Position numbers and translations under genes: made by a program | Assembly (NCBI RefSeq): GCF_020966755.1 | Contig: NZ_JAJKFT010000004.1 | Span: 1,736,001 to 1,800,000, forward strand | Direction of reading: 5' to 3' | Source of the DNA: Blastopirellula sediminis | GTDB taxonomy: Bacteria > Planctomycetota > Planctomycetia > Pirellulales > Pirellulaceae | Length of the DNA stretch: 64,000 bases | Shown here: piece after piece, positions 25,189-35,486 of the stretch | How the letters are laid out: the number at the start of each line of letters is the position of its first letter | How positions within the stretch are numbered: the first letter of the stretch is position 1 | Notes under the pieces: generated by a model | Database searches by the model: none | What the model saw: only the letters and a program-made list of their open reading frames with translations | Told to the model about the DNA's origin: nothing

Positions 25189-25643
25189 TTGAACATCTCC
25201 CTTTCTCGGCTCGGAGCGTCGCAATCAGCGGATCGGCGTTGCTAAATTCATTGGAAATTACCGCTCGATCGATTGCAATCGTGAACCGATTCTCTAAGAA
25301 ACAATGCAAACGTAATGCCAACAACGGCGACAACTTCTACGCGTGATCTTCGCTGTTTTGTGCGATCTGCCGCCGATGGAAGTGAGCGAACTCGCACACT
25401 GGAGAGGACCAGTGGGCAGTTTCGCACATACTGCCCTCCCTAATTCTGATTTCACCACAATCCGCAGTCGGGAGCATCTGGATTGCGGATGAAGTTTCCT
25501 TAAGCCCCCGCTTTCATTCGGAGCAACCGAGATAGTTCGCACAGCAAGCGTTGCCCCGATAGAGTAGGTTTGGCGGCGCCCCTGCTTCATAGCTAGAATG
25601 GAGGGAACCCATCGCTGGTCGCCCCTTCGCGGAGAGAACGCCC
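25189..25643. other. Intergenic region without a gene
   Basis: These 455 bases separate the divergent ferritin-like gene and the DUF1592 gene. No credible coding frame is present. A 7-bp inverted repeat (ATCCGCA/TGCGGAT, spacer about 18) occurs around 25459-25490. A GGAGAG ribosome site near 25631 serves the TTG start at 25644. Confidence 0.5.
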
Positions 25644-28046
25644 TTGTCTTGTCGAATCATTACCGCAGTTCTGGCAATTCTCGTCTGGACTGCGTCGAGC
25701 CGCGCTGAGAATTTCGACGTACGGCAGTTCCTCACGGCCAATTGCACCAGCTGTCACGGCGAAGATGCGCAGGAGGGGAACGTCCGACTCGATACGCTCC
25801 AGCTCGGCAGCGCATCTCCCAATGAACTGGAGATCTGGAAGCGAGTTGTTACTGCACTCGAAAACGGAGAGATGCCTCCACCGGAGGAGACGCAGCCGAG
25901 CGCCGCATCGGTGAAGTCAGCGGTCGATCCGATCATCGCCAGCGTCGCGCGTCCGGCCGCTTCGCTTGGCCCGGCCACGCGTCGGCTCAATCGGAAAGAG
26001 TACCAGCACACCGTCTGCGACCTGCTGGGGATCGACGTGCCGCTCGCCGATCTGTTGCCCGAAGATGGAGACGCCCAAGGATTCGACAAAGCGGCTGCCG
26101 GCCTGAGCATTTCTTCCGTCCTGCTGGAGCAGTACCTGGAAGCGGCGAACGTCGCCTTCGACGCAACCATTCGTCGTATCAAGCCATTGCCGGCCGAGAC
26201 GCGTCGCATCGAATTGATGGAGGTGAAGGAGAACATCGATTCGGCCGACAAGAGCAAAGGGGGAACCCTCGCGGCGGAAGGCTCCTTTGTGAAGTTTACC
26301 CCTGGTTGGCCCCCGGCCCGGATTGATCCGGCCCATCCGATTGAGAACGGGCACTATCGCTGCCGCGTCGCTCTCTGGCCTTACCAGGCGGGGGAACGGA
26401 CGTTGTCGGTATCGCTTTACGTCGGCAGCCTGTTTGGCGCGACGACGCACAAATTCATCGGCGTGTATGACGTTACCGGAACCGCCGACAAGCCGCGGAT
26501 CATTGAATTCACCACCGCCATGGAGGCGGGCGATACGATTCACATCCTACCGCAGATCTGGCCGGAGCATGTCACGTGGCGCGACAAGCATGAACTCCGC
26601 CCCGGCATCGCGATCGCGTGGGCCGAAACGTACGGTCCGCTCGATCAGAGCTTTCCGTCCGAGGCGCAGAAAGGCCTCTTTGGCGACGGGAAAGGAATCA
26701 ACCTGGTCGAGCACGAGTCGATCTACATGCGTCATCGTCGCGGCGTGAAGTCGTGCAAGGTCGAATCGGACAACCCGGAAGCGGACATCGAGCGGATCGT
26801 CGCCGACTTCGTCCCACGGGCGTTTCGGCGGCCTGTCGATGCGGCGACTGTTCAGGCATATGTCGATTTGGCGCTGAATTGCCATCGCAGCGGCCAGTCT
26901 TTCGAGGACTCGGTTCGCACCGGCGTGACTGCCGTGTTGTGCTCTCCGCAGTTTTTATTGGTTGAACGTTCGGAGCAGGTGGACGACTACGACATCGCGT
27001 CGAAGCTCTCCTACTTTCTTTGGTCGACGGCGCCGGATCAGGAGTTGCTCGATCTGGCGGCTCAGGGAAAGTTGCATGATCATGCCCTCCTTCGCGCTCA
27101 GGTTGAGCGGATGATCGCCGATCCGCGCATCGAGCGGTTCGTCGCCGACTTTACTGGGCAATGGCTCGACTTGGATGACATCGAGTTCACCACGCCGGAC
27201 GCGAAACTCTATCCCGAGTTTGATTTCCTGTTGCAGCAAGGGATGGTCGAAGAGACGCGCCGCTTCTTCCGCGAGGTGCTGGAACAGGACTTGAGCGTCA
27301 CCAACTTTGTCGACGCCGACTGGACGATCTTGAACGAACGGCTGGCGCGGCACTACGGCATCGAAGGAGTTCGCGGCAACGAAGAGTATCGGAAGGTCAG
27401 CCTGCCGAACGATTGCATTCGCGGCGGCGTGTTGACGCAGGCCAGCGTTTTGAAGGTGACCGCCAACGGCACGTCGACCTCTCCGGTGACGCGTGGCGTT
27501 TGGGTGCTGGAAAACCTGTTGGGAACGCCATCGCCGCCTCCTCCGCCTGGGGTTCCGGCGGTAGAGCCAGATATTCGGGGAGCGACGAACATTCATGATC
27601 AGCTGGCGCTTCATCGCAAAGATGCCGCGTGCGCCAGCTGCCACCGACGAATCGATCCAATCGGCTTCGCGCTGGAGAAGTTCGACGTGATCGGCGGAGA
27701 ACGCCAGTGGTATCGTTCGCTGGGAGAAGGAACGAAATTGCCGGGCAAGGTTTCGTACAAGATGGGACAAGACCTGCAAACCGCCGGGACGATGCCGGAT
27801 GGTCAGGAGTTCGCCGACTTCGTCCAGTTCCGCGAACTGCTTTCCGACAAGCGACCGCAGATCGCTCGCGCGATCGCGGCCAAACTGCTGGTCTATTCCA
27901 GCGGCCGCCCGGTGACGTTCGCCGATCGCGAGCAAGTTGAGAAAATCGTCCAAAAGACGGAGCAGAAAGACTATGGGCTGAAGTCGATGATCGAAGCGAT
28001 CGTCGAAAGCGACCTGTTCCTCTCCGCTCCCAAGCCCAAGTCGTAA
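25644..28046 (+). CDS. Planctomycete cytochrome c / DUF1592-family secreted protein
   Basis: This 800-residue exported protein starts at TTG 25644 with a GGAGAG ribosome site and a signal peptide (MSCRIITAVLAILVWTASSR, cleavage near AEN). A haem-binding motif CTSCHGE follows at once (planctomycete-type cytochrome c). Next come the DUF1587 (RRLNRKEYQHTVCDLLGID), DUF1595, DUF1592 and DUF1588 regions; DUF1588 carries a second CASCHRR motif. A DUF1585-like C-terminus ends the protein. Such proteins are abundant in planctomycetes and are suspected to act in polymer degradation, but this is unproven. The partner DUF1552 gene follows 58 nt downstream, the usual pairing. Confidence 0.92.
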   Translation: MSCRIITAVLAILVWTASSRAENFDVRQFLTANCTSCHGEDAQEGNVRLDTLQLGSASPNELEIWKRVVTALENGEMPPPEETQPSAASVKSAVDPIIASVARPAASLGPATRRLNRKEYQHTVCDLLGIDVPLADLLPEDGDAQGFDKAAAGLSISSVLLEQYLEAANVAFDATIRRIKPLPAETRRIELMEVKENIDSADKSKGGTLAAEGSFVKFTPGWPPARIDPAHPIENGHYRCRVALWPYQAGERTLSVSLYVGSLFGATTHKFIGVYDVTGTADKPRIIEFTTAMEAGDTIHILPQIWPEHVTWRDKHELRPGIAIAWAETYGPLDQSFPSEAQKGLFGDGKGINLVEHESIYMRHRRGVKSCKVESDNPEADIERIVADFVPRAFRRPVDAATVQAYVDLALNCHRSGQSFEDSVRTGVTAVLCSPQFLLVERSEQVDDYDIASKLSYFLWSTAPDQELLDLAAQGKLHDHALLRAQVERMIADPRIERFVADFTGQWLDLDDIEFTTPDAKLYPEFDFLLQQGMVEETRRFFREVLEQDLSVTNFVDADWTILNERLARHYGIEGVRGNEEYRKVSLPNDCIRGGVLTQASVLKVTANGTSTSPVTRGVWVLENLLGTPSPPPPPGVPAVEPDIRGATNIHDQLALHRKDAACASCHRRIDPIGFALEKFDVIGGERQWYRSLGEGTKLPGKVSYKMGQDLQTAGTMPDGQEFADFVQFRELLSDKRPQIARAIAAKLLVYSSGRPVTFADREQVEKIVQKTEQKDYGLKSMIEAIVESDLFLSAPKPKS

Positions 28047-28104
28047 CGCCAGCGTATTTCCGTCGTTCGTTAAGCCACCCCAGTTCCATCGCAAGAGAAT
28101 CGAG

Positions 28105-29385
28105 ATGAAGTCAATCAACCGCAGGCGTTTTCTGCAAGCGTCCGGAGTCGCGATCGGACTGCCGCTGTTGGAAGGGCAGCGCGTGCGTGGCGCCGAGGCG
28201 AACAACCGACCAGGCCAAGAGGGCGATATTCGGCGGATGCTGTCGATCTGTTCGCCGCTTGGCTATTACGGACCTTACTTCTTTCCGGAAGGGGAGGGCG
28301 CCGACTACAAGGCTTCACCCTACTTGGAACCGCTCCAGCCGCTTCGCGATAAATTCACCGTCATCTCCGGTTTGAATCATCCCGACGTCAACGGCGGGCA
28401 CAGCGCCGAGAAGTCATTTTTAACCGGCGCCGCGCATCCGGGACGTCCCGGCTTTCAAAACACCATCTCGGTTGATCAGTACGCCGCCGAGTTTATCGGC
28501 AAGGCGACGCGGTTTTCGTCGTTGTCGTTGGGACTGAATGGGACGAGCATGTCGTGGACGCGAGCCGGCGTCGCGATTCCGACCGAGAGTCGTCCTTCCA
28601 AGCTCTTCGCAAAGCTGTTCTTGGCCGGGACCGCGGCCGAACGGGCGACGCAACTGCAGCGGGTGCAAAACGGCCAAAGCATCATGGACCTGGTCCTCGA
28701 CCAGACCAAGAGCGTCGCACGGGACCTGGGGAAACACGATGGGCAGACGCTCGATCAGTACCTCAGCAGCATTCGTGATCTGGAAGAGGGGCTGCGAAGC
28801 GCCGAGGAGTGGATCGAGAAGCCAAAGCCGACTGTTGATCGCAAACCTCCGCAGGACGTCGCCGACCGATCCGATCTGACGGCGCGGATGCAGCTGATGT
28901 ACGACATGATCTTCCTGGCGTTCCAAACCGATTCGACGCGGCTGATTACGCTCTCCGGCGCCGGCGACAACGGCGTCGTTTCGCTGGATGGAGTCGAAGA
29001 TGGCTGGCATAACCTCAGTCACCATGGCCGGGACGAGGACAAAATCAAAATGCTGGCGATCATTGAACGGGAAGAAATGCGGCTGTTCGCCGAACTCATG
29101 CAGAAGCTGAACGACGTCCAGGAAGGAGACCATACCTTGCTCGATCAGACTTCGATCGTGCTTGGTTCGAACCTGGGGAATGCGTCGAGCCACGATAACT
29201 CGAACTTGCCGATTATCGCGGCCGGCGGACGCTTCCAACATGGGCGCCATCTCGCCTTCGACCCGAACAGCCCGCCGCCGCTCTGTAATCTGTTCGTCAG
29301 CCAGCTGCAGCATCTGAACATTGAAGTTGATCGATTTTCGACCGGCAGCGGAACCCTGACGGGATTGGCGCCGTTGCGTGGGTAA
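28105..29385 (+). CDS. DUF1552-family protein with Tat signal
   Basis: This 426-residue protein has a twin-arginine export signal (MKSINRRRFLQASGVAIGLP) and DUF1552 motifs (VISGLNHPDVNGGHSAEKSF, then QYAAEFIG, HNLSHHGRDEDK, SNLGNASSHDNSNLP). These proteins are nearly always encoded directly after a DUF1592-type cytochrome gene, as here. The export route fits a protein folded in the cytoplasm, perhaps with a cofactor. Its biochemical activity is unknown. Confidence 0.92.
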   Translation: MKSINRRRFLQASGVAIGLPLLEGQRVRGAEANNRPGQEGDIRRMLSICSPLGYYGPYFFPEGEGADYKASPYLEPLQPLRDKFTVISGLNHPDVNGGHSAEKSFLTGAAHPGRPGFQNTISVDQYAAEFIGKATRFSSLSLGLNGTSMSWTRAGVAIPTESRPSKLFAKLFLAGTAAERATQLQRVQNGQSIMDLVLDQTKSVARDLGKHDGQTLDQYLSSIRDLEEGLRSAEEWIEKPKPTVDRKPPQDVADRSDLTARMQLMYDMIFLAFQTDSTRLITLSGAGDNGVVSLDGVEDGWHNLSHHGRDEDKIKMLAIIEREEMRLFAELMQKLNDVQEGDHTLLDQTSIVLGSNLGNASSHDNSNLPIIAAGGRFQHGRHLAFDPNSPPPLCNLFVSQLQHLNIEVDRFSTGSGTLTGLAPLRG

Positions 29386-29416
29386 GGTTTTTCGTCATCG
29401 TGCGGGAGATTTCCGT

Positions 29417-32400
29417 TTACTTTCCTTTCACGCTTGACGACGCCGATTTCAGCTCTTCCCGATAGGTTTTTTTCGCCTGGTAGAGCTGGAGTCGGGCACG
29501 CAGTTCGGCCTTGGTCTTTTCCAGGGTGGCCTTGTCAATCGCTTTCTGAACCCACTTCTGGGCCTGGTCAAAGCTGTTGTTTTCCGCATACGCGGCGGCA
29601 AGCGTGTCGTAAATTCCCCAATCCTTGATTTCGCTTAGGTCATAAGCGCGTTTGGCCAGGTCGAACGCTTGTTTCCTGTCACGGTACTTTTCGACGGGAC
29701 AGGTCGATCTCAGCCAGGCAAGACGGACCAGCGCCGTCGTATGATTCGGGTCTAAGCGAAGCGCCTCGTTGAAGTCGGCGAGCGCTTTGTCATATTCCCC
29801 CATGCGCCTCCAGGCTCCGCCGCGATTCGCAATCGTAGTGGCGTCTTTCGGATTTAGCGCGATCGCCTGATCATAGTCGGCTATCGCCCGTTTGTAGTCT
29901 CCCTTATCGAGCCACGCATTGCCGCGATTGTTAAAGGCGGATTCATATTTTGGATTGACCTCAAGCGCCTTATCGGCCATCGCGATCGCCTGATCGAAGT
30001 CTCCTTTGGCTTTCCAGGCCCAGCTCAAGATGGAATAGGCGAACGCGTCTTGGGGAGAAAGTCGGAGGTCTTCGTTGGCGTCGGCAATCGCCTTGTCATA
30101 TTCTCCCATTTTGTTCCACACAAGGCTGCGCTGGCGGTACGCGTAGGCGCTTTGCGGATCGAGCTGAAGTGAGCGATTCAAATCGGCGAGGGCGTTGTCG
30201 AGCTTTCCCTGGTAGCACCACGCCGCTCCGCGATGTCGCAGTGCGTAGGCGTCCTTCGGGGCAAGCTGAAGGGCGCGGTTGAAATCATCGATCGCTTTCC
30301 CATACTCCTCCTTGTCAGCCCAAATCTCGCCACGCAGTCGATAGGTAAGAAAGTCGTTGGGATCTAATTCCAGGGCGGCGGCGATATCGGCGAGCGACTT
30401 ATCGTCTACCCCCTGGTTGTGCAACAACATTGCGCGGTTCCGATAGACGCTGACGTCCGGTTCGATCCGCAGCGCTTCGGCGAAGTCGGCGAGGGCCTTA
30501 TCAGATTCTCCTTTGTCGTCGAATGCGATCCCGCGCGTGTTGTACGCATAAGGGTCGTTGGCGTCGTATTTCAAAGCTTGAGTGCAATCTTCGATCGCTT
30601 TGTCGTTTTCACCTTTGTCGAGCCAGACGGAGGCGCGGCTGGAATAGGCGGAAGCGTATTTGGGGTCGACGCGAATCGCTTCGTTGTAGTCGCTTAGCGC
30701 TTTGTCGAGGTCTCCCTTTACTCGCCAGGTTTTAGCGCGGTTGTAGTATGCCGTCGGATTATTTGGATCGAGTTTGATGGCGACGCCGTAGTCGGTAAGC
30801 GCCTTGTCGAGATCTCCCAGGTCGTGCCAACTCAGTCCGCGATTCGAATAGGGGCTTGAATTCGTAGGATTGAGGCGGATCGCCTGATTGTAGTCGGCGA
30901 TCGCCTTCTCGCTTTCGTCTTTATCCGACCAGGCGAGCCCACGCACGTTGTAGGCGCCGCTGTTTTTCGGGTCTAGTTTGATCACCTGGCTTAGATCGAG
31001 GATCGCCTTGTCGGCGTTCCGCAGCATTCGATAACTCATGCCGCGGCCCAGGTAGGCTGGGATGTTGTTTGGATCGAGTTTGATCGATTGGGTGAAATCG
31101 GCGATCGCTTCGGAGGTTTCTCCCTTGTCGGACAAGGTCATCCCGCGCTGTTGATAGATGGCGGCGTTTTGCGGATCGATTTGTAAAGCGCGATTGTAGT
31201 CGGCGATTGCCCGGTCGAAGTCCCCCTGGTCTGACCAGCAACTGCCGCGGTTCGTCAGGGCGACAACCTGTTTGGGATCCAGTTTGAGGGCCTGGTCGAA
31301 ATCGGCCATCGCTTTTTCAAAGTTTCCCTTGTCGCTCCAGACTGATCCGCGATAGGCGTAAGCCAAGGCGTCTTCGGGCTCTAGCTTGAGAACTTGGTCG
31401 AAGTCGGCCAGCGCCTTATCGTATTCTTCCTTGGCCTGCAGGGCGCAGCCGCGATTACTCAAGGCGTCTACATAGTTGGGGTCCAATTGGATCGCCGCAT
31501 TCGCATCGGCGAGAGCTTTGTCAAAATCGTACGTTTCGAGCCAATACGTCGAGCGATTGCAGTAGGCGCTTTTGATGGTCTTGTCGAGTTCAATCGCCTT
31601 GTCGTAATCGGCCAGCGCCTTCGCTTTATCCCCCATTCGATAGAGGGTGAGACCGCGATTGCTGTAGGCGGTCGCGTACATCGGATCGAGCTTTAGGGAT
31701 TGGTTGTAGTCGAGCAGCGCCTGTTCCTCTTCCCCTTTGTGAGAAAGGGCGACGCCCCGATTGCTGTAGGCGTTGGGATTCTTGGGGTTAAGTTGAATCG
31801 ATTTTGCGTAGTCGGCGATCGCCTTGTCGTACTCTCCTTTATTGTCCCACGCGAAGCCTCGGTATTGGTAGACTACCCAGTCGTTGGGCCTAAGTCGCAG
31901 CAGTTCCGTAAAGTCGGCGATCGCCGCGTCGTAGTCTCCTTTGTTGGATCGCGCTTCGCCCCGATTGGAATAGGCTTGGATCTCCTTGGGGTTGGCGGCG
32001 AGCGCCTTGTCGGCGTACTCGATCGCTTTGTCGGGGTTGTTCTTCAGGCCCCACGCCCAGCTTAAATCGCAGAGAATAACGCTGTTGTCGGGGGCGAGCT
32101 GCTCCGCTCGCTCCAGATCGGCGAGACCTTCGTCGAGTTTGCCTTTATCGATGAGCGCCGTGCCGCGATTGCTGTAGGCCATCACCCACTGCGGATCGAT
32201 TTTCAGGGCCGCGTCGGCGTCGGCGATCGCTTTGTCGAACTCCTTTTTCTCATTCCATGCGTTGCTGCGAACGACATAGGCGTATGCGTTTTGCGGATCC
32301 AACTCGAGAGCTTTACTCGCGTCAGCGATCGCCTTATCGAACTCCATTTTTTCATTCCACGCCGCACCCCGGCCGAGATAGGCGTCGGCATATTTCGGGG

Positions 32401-33688
32401 CCAATCGTATCGCTACGTCGAAGTCGGCGATCGCCTTGTCGTACTCCTCTTTGTCTTCCAGGGCCCAGCCGCGGTCGTTGTAAGCGTCGGCATAGTTCGG
32501 ATCGAGACGTATCGCCGCCGTATAGTCGACGATCGCTTTGTCGTTTTCCCCCTTTTTGCTCCGCGCGACGCCGGCATAGTAATAGCCGTCGGCATAATTG
32601 GGATCTAGTTGCAGCGCGGCGTTGCAATCGGCGAGCGCCTTGTCGTATTCCTCTTTCTCAATCCAGGCCCAGCCGCGCTCGCCGTAGGTGACGGCTAGCG
32701 GAGCAATCGCTATCGCCTGATCAAAGTCGGCGATCGCCTTGTCGTACTCTCCTTTGCTGCTCCAAGCGAGGCCGCGATGGTGATATCCGTTTACGTAGTT
32801 GCGATCGATTTGCAAGGCGACGTTCAAATCGGCGATCGCTTTGTCATACTCTCCCAAATGGATCAGGGCCAGGCCGCGACCGTTAAGAGCGTATTTGAGG
32901 TTTGGATTAAGTTTTAAGGCGCTGTCGAAGTCGGCTTTCGCCTTGTCGTACTCCTGTTTGTCTTGCAGGGTCCAGCCACGGTCGCTGTAAGCGGCTGCGT
33001 AGTTCGGATCAAGACGTATCGCCGCCGTAAAGTCGACGATCGCCTTGTCGACTTCTCCCTTCCTTCTCCGGGCGACGCCGGCATAGTAATAGCCGTCGGC
33101 GTAATTGGGATCGAGCCGCAGCGCGGCGTTGCAATCGGCGATCGCCTTGTCGTATTCCTTTTTCTCAATCCAGGCCCAGCCGCGCTCGCCGTAGGTGAAA
33201 GCATCCGGATCGAGCGCTATTGCGTGGTCGAAATCGGCGATCGCCTTGTCGTATTCCCCCTTGTTGTTCCAAACGAGGCCGCGATTGTGATATCCGATCG
33301 CAGAGTTGGGATCGATTTTCACGGCGAGGTTCAAGTCGGCGATCGCCTGCTCATATTCCCCTAAATGGCGTAGGACCAGGCCGCGCCCATTACGCGCGAG
33401 CTTGCAGTTGGGATTAAGTTTTATGGCTCTGTCGAAGTCGGCTTTCGCTTTCGCGTACTCTCCCTTTATTTCCCAAACCCAACCTCGATTGCAATATTGG
33501 GGCTCGGAGTTGGGGTCGAGTCGGATCGCTTCGTTGAACTCGGCGAGCGCCTTGTCGTATTCCCCCTTGTCCATCCATTGGTTGCCGAGATTGTTGTGCT
33601 CAGTTGCAGTTTGTGCCAACAAACAGGTGGGGAGCAGTAGCACAATTAGCACGGCGAAAGAGATGATGCCGGCCAGAGTTCTCTTCAT
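29417..33688 (-). CDS. Secreted giant TPR-repeat protein
   Basis: This 1423-residue protein has an N-terminal signal peptide (MKRTLAGIISFAVLIVLLLP) and then about 38 consecutive 34-residue TPR units of the type GEYDKAIADFDQAIKLDPN. A C-terminal helical tail of about 100 residues follows (KWVQKAIDKATLEKTKAELR). Such superhelical arrays bind proteins or peptides, probably in the periplasm. TPR units 2-6 and 7-11 are a block duplication. The gene converges with the DUF1552 gene (31 nt between stops). No partner gene indicates its ligand. Confidence 0.92.
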   Translation of the reverse strand: MKRTLAGIISFAVLIVLLLPTCLLAQTATEHNNLGNQWMDKGEYDKALAEFNEAIRLDPNSEPQYCNRGWVWEIKGEYAKAKADFDRAIKLNPNCKLARNGRGLVLRHLGEYEQAIADLNLAVKIDPNSAIGYHNRGLVWNNKGEYDKAIADFDHAIALDPDAFTYGERGWAWIEKKEYDKAIADCNAALRLDPNYADGYYYAGVARRRKGEVDKAIVDFTAAIRLDPNYAAAYSDRGWTLQDKQEYDKAKADFDSALKLNPNLKYALNGRGLALIHLGEYDKAIADLNVALQIDRNYVNGYHHRGLAWSSKGEYDKAIADFDQAIAIAPLAVTYGERGWAWIEKEEYDKALADCNAALQLDPNYADGYYYAGVARSKKGENDKAIVDYTAAIRLDPNYADAYNDRGWALEDKEEYDKAIADFDVAIRLAPKYADAYLGRGAAWNEKMEFDKAIADASKALELDPQNAYAYVVRSNAWNEKKEFDKAIADADAALKIDPQWVMAYSNRGTALIDKGKLDEGLADLERAEQLAPDNSVILCDLSWAWGLKNNPDKAIEYADKALAANPKEIQAYSNRGEARSNKGDYDAAIADFTELLRLRPNDWVVYQYRGFAWDNKGEYDKAIADYAKSIQLNPKNPNAYSNRGVALSHKGEEEQALLDYNQSLKLDPMYATAYSNRGLTLYRMGDKAKALADYDKAIELDKTIKSAYCNRSTYWLETYDFDKALADANAAIQLDPNYVDALSNRGCALQAKEEYDKALADFDQVLKLEPEDALAYAYRGSVWSDKGNFEKAMADFDQALKLDPKQVVALTNRGSCWSDQGDFDRAIADYNRALQIDPQNAAIYQQRGMTLSDKGETSEAIADFTQSIKLDPNNIPAYLGRGMSYRMLRNADKAILDLSQVIKLDPKNSGAYNVRGLAWSDKDESEKAIADYNQAIRLNPTNSSPYSNRGLSWHDLGDLDKALTDYGVAIKLDPNNPTAYYNRAKTWRVKGDLDKALSDYNEAIRVDPKYASAYSSRASVWLDKGENDKAIEDCTQALKYDANDPYAYNTRGIAFDDKGESDKALADFAEALRIEPDVSVYRNRAMLLHNQGVDDKSLADIAAALELDPNDFLTYRLRGEIWADKEEYGKAIDDFNRALQLAPKDAYALRHRGAAWCYQGKLDNALADLNRSLQLDPQSAYAYRQRSLVWNKMGEYDKAIADANEDLRLSPQDAFAYSILSWAWKAKGDFDQAIAMADKALEVNPKYESAFNNRGNAWLDKGDYKRAIADYDQAIALNPKDATTIANRGGAWRRMGEYDKALADFNEALRLDPNHTTALVRLAWLRSTCPVEKYRDRKQAFDLAKRAYDLSEIKDWGIYDTLAAAYAENNSFDQAQKWVQKAIDKATLEKTKAELRARLQLYQAKKTYREELKSASSSVKGK

Positions 33689-33965
33689 CGTTCGTTCCTA
33701 TCAAGAATGGAACTGGAACAAAACGCCTCCCGGCGACTCGTTTTGTTAGCGAACAATTCGAGCGTATGGTAGCGGCAGTCGTCGATTTGCCGACGATCTA
33801 CGAAAGGCTAGCCTATCTTGCGCGGGTAAGTGTGCGAATCGAGCGATACTCGAATTGCGCCTAGTGGAAACCACCAGGGGAGACGCAATTCGCAGAAAGA
33901 CCGTGGCAGTTCTTGCGGAGCAGCATCAGGCAGCGGTTGCTCGTCTTCGCCCAACACGCGGTTCG

Positions 33966-35486
33966 CTACTGCGGCAGGTTCGGATCGTAAACAAGCAACT
34001 GCGGCTGAGAGCAAAACGGCGCAGCTGGTAGCCCATCTCGGTTGTAGAGATTGCAGTTCTCCGGCGTGACGGCGTAGGCGTAACGCACGGCGATTGGCGC
34101 CGCAACGTCAGGGCTATGGACCACAACCGTTTCTCCTTCGATCTTCGCGTGGGCGGGGCGCCACTGGCCGGCCTTGTCGGTCACTTCAAAGTGCGACAGC
34201 TTGGCTTCAGGAGTTTCCTGCGGCTGGGCAAGTCCTTCCTTGTCGGCCGTCATCAGACCGCTCTCGGCGTAGCGGAAGTGGAGTACGATGTCGTTTCCTT
34301 GAATCTCCTGGCGATCGAAGAGGGGCCCGCTGAAGGCGATCTGCTTGCCGTAGTCTTTGGCCAGCGCCCACCGCGCCAGACGTTGTCCTACGTCGACCTT
34401 GTTCGCCGGGTGGATGCCTGGCCCGTCGAGATCGATGGTCACGACCAGGCCGCTGTTCGGAAAGTCGGCGGCCAGACGCTGTTGTTCGCGCAAGTAAGGC
34501 CAACCGGCGCCGGCGCCGCTGCCGGGGAGCTGGGCGAAGTAGACCGGCAGCGTCTCGTTTTCCAAGGCCGCGCGCCAACCACTGATCAGTGCCTGCATCT
34601 TGAACTGATAGTCGCGGGGATCTTCCTGCACGCCGCTGTTCGACTCTCCCTGATACCAGATCGCCCCGCGGGCGGCCAGTCGCGTGATCGGCGCCATGCG
34701 AGAGTTGAAGAGCCGGCCCGGCAGCCAATTGGCGTCGCGAGCTTGCACGCCCCCTTTCAATCTCCAAATCGCGGCGAGATCCTCCGCGTCGCCGAGCTCC
34801 AACTCGCGCTGGAGCGTCGGGTGCGAGGTAAACGCGGCACGCGGAATGAACGGCTCAATTGGCGTTCCGCCGCGTGACGAATCGATGATCCCGATCGGAA
34901 CGCCCAGTTCATGGTTTAACCGGCGGGCAAAGTAGAACGCGGCGCCGGAGAATCCGGGAACCGTCGTCGGCGTACAGACGGTCCAGCTGGCCGGTCGAGA
35001 CAAGTCGCTCTGCGGCGCTTTGCTCTCCCCTTCATTGATGCGGCAGAAGCGGAGCGCCGGCAGGTCGGCCGCCGCGATGTCGACTTTGACCGATTCGAGC
35101 TCCGCCGTCATCGCGCCGACGTTCATCGCCATGTTCGACTGCCCGCTCGCATGCCAGACTTCCCCGACCAACACGTCGTTGACGACGATTGTCTTGTCAC
35201 CACTCGCGACGCGCAAAGGACGACCTTCCGCACTCGCGGCAAGCGGCTGGAGCGTCACTTCCCAGGCGCCATTTTGGTCGGCCGTCGCTGTCGCAACTTG
35301 CCCAGCAAACTCGATCTGCACCTGGTCTCCGGGATCGGCCCAACCCCAGATTCGGAGCGGCTTGTCCCGCTGCAGCACCATGTGATCGGCAAAGATGTTG
35401 GCGATCCGTACTTCGGCGACCGCTTGACTGGTGATGCTGAACAGGCAAACGATCAGGGCTAAGACGCGAGCGAGGCTTTTGCTCAT
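33966..35486 (-). CDS. Sialate O-acetylesterase-type (SASA) esterase
   Basis: This 506-residue exported esterase has a signal peptide (MSKSLARVLALIVCLFSITS) and an N-terminal beta domain. The SGNH-like catalytic domain has HASGQSNM with the nucleophile Ser, AIWYQGESN, and GIHPANKVDVGQRLA with the catalytic His. It should remove acetyl groups from sugars (sialic acid or plant/algal polysaccharides). Its start overlaps the sulfatase stop (ATGA), so the two enzymes form a coupled operon, consistent with breakdown of acetylated, sulfated glycans. Confidence 0.9.
   Translation of the reverse strand: MSKSLARVLALIVCLFSITSQAVAEVRIANIFADHMVLQRDKPLRIWGWADPGDQVQIEFAGQVATATADQNGAWEVTLQPLAASAEGRPLRVASGDKTIVVNDVLVGEVWHASGQSNMAMNVGAMTAELESVKVDIAAADLPALRFCRINEGESKAPQSDLSRPASWTVCTPTTVPGFSGAAFYFARRLNHELGVPIGIIDSSRGGTPIEPFIPRAAFTSHPTLQRELELGDAEDLAAIWRLKGGVQARDANWLPGRLFNSRMAPITRLAARGAIWYQGESNSGVQEDPRDYQFKMQALISGWRAALENETLPVYFAQLPGSGAGAGWPYLREQQRLAADFPNSGLVVTIDLDGPGIHPANKVDVGQRLARWALAKDYGKQIAFSGPLFDRQEIQGNDIVLHFRYAESGLMTADKEGLAQPQETPEAKLSHFEVTDKAGQWRPAHAKIEGETVVVHSPDVAAPIAVRYAYAVTPENCNLYNRDGLPAAPFCSQPQLLVYDPNLPQ

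Noticed and set aside
29417-33688. CRISPR array or tandem satellite because of the regular DNA repeats
   Set aside because: The 102-bp periodicity is that of 34-codon TPR units in an intact reading frame.
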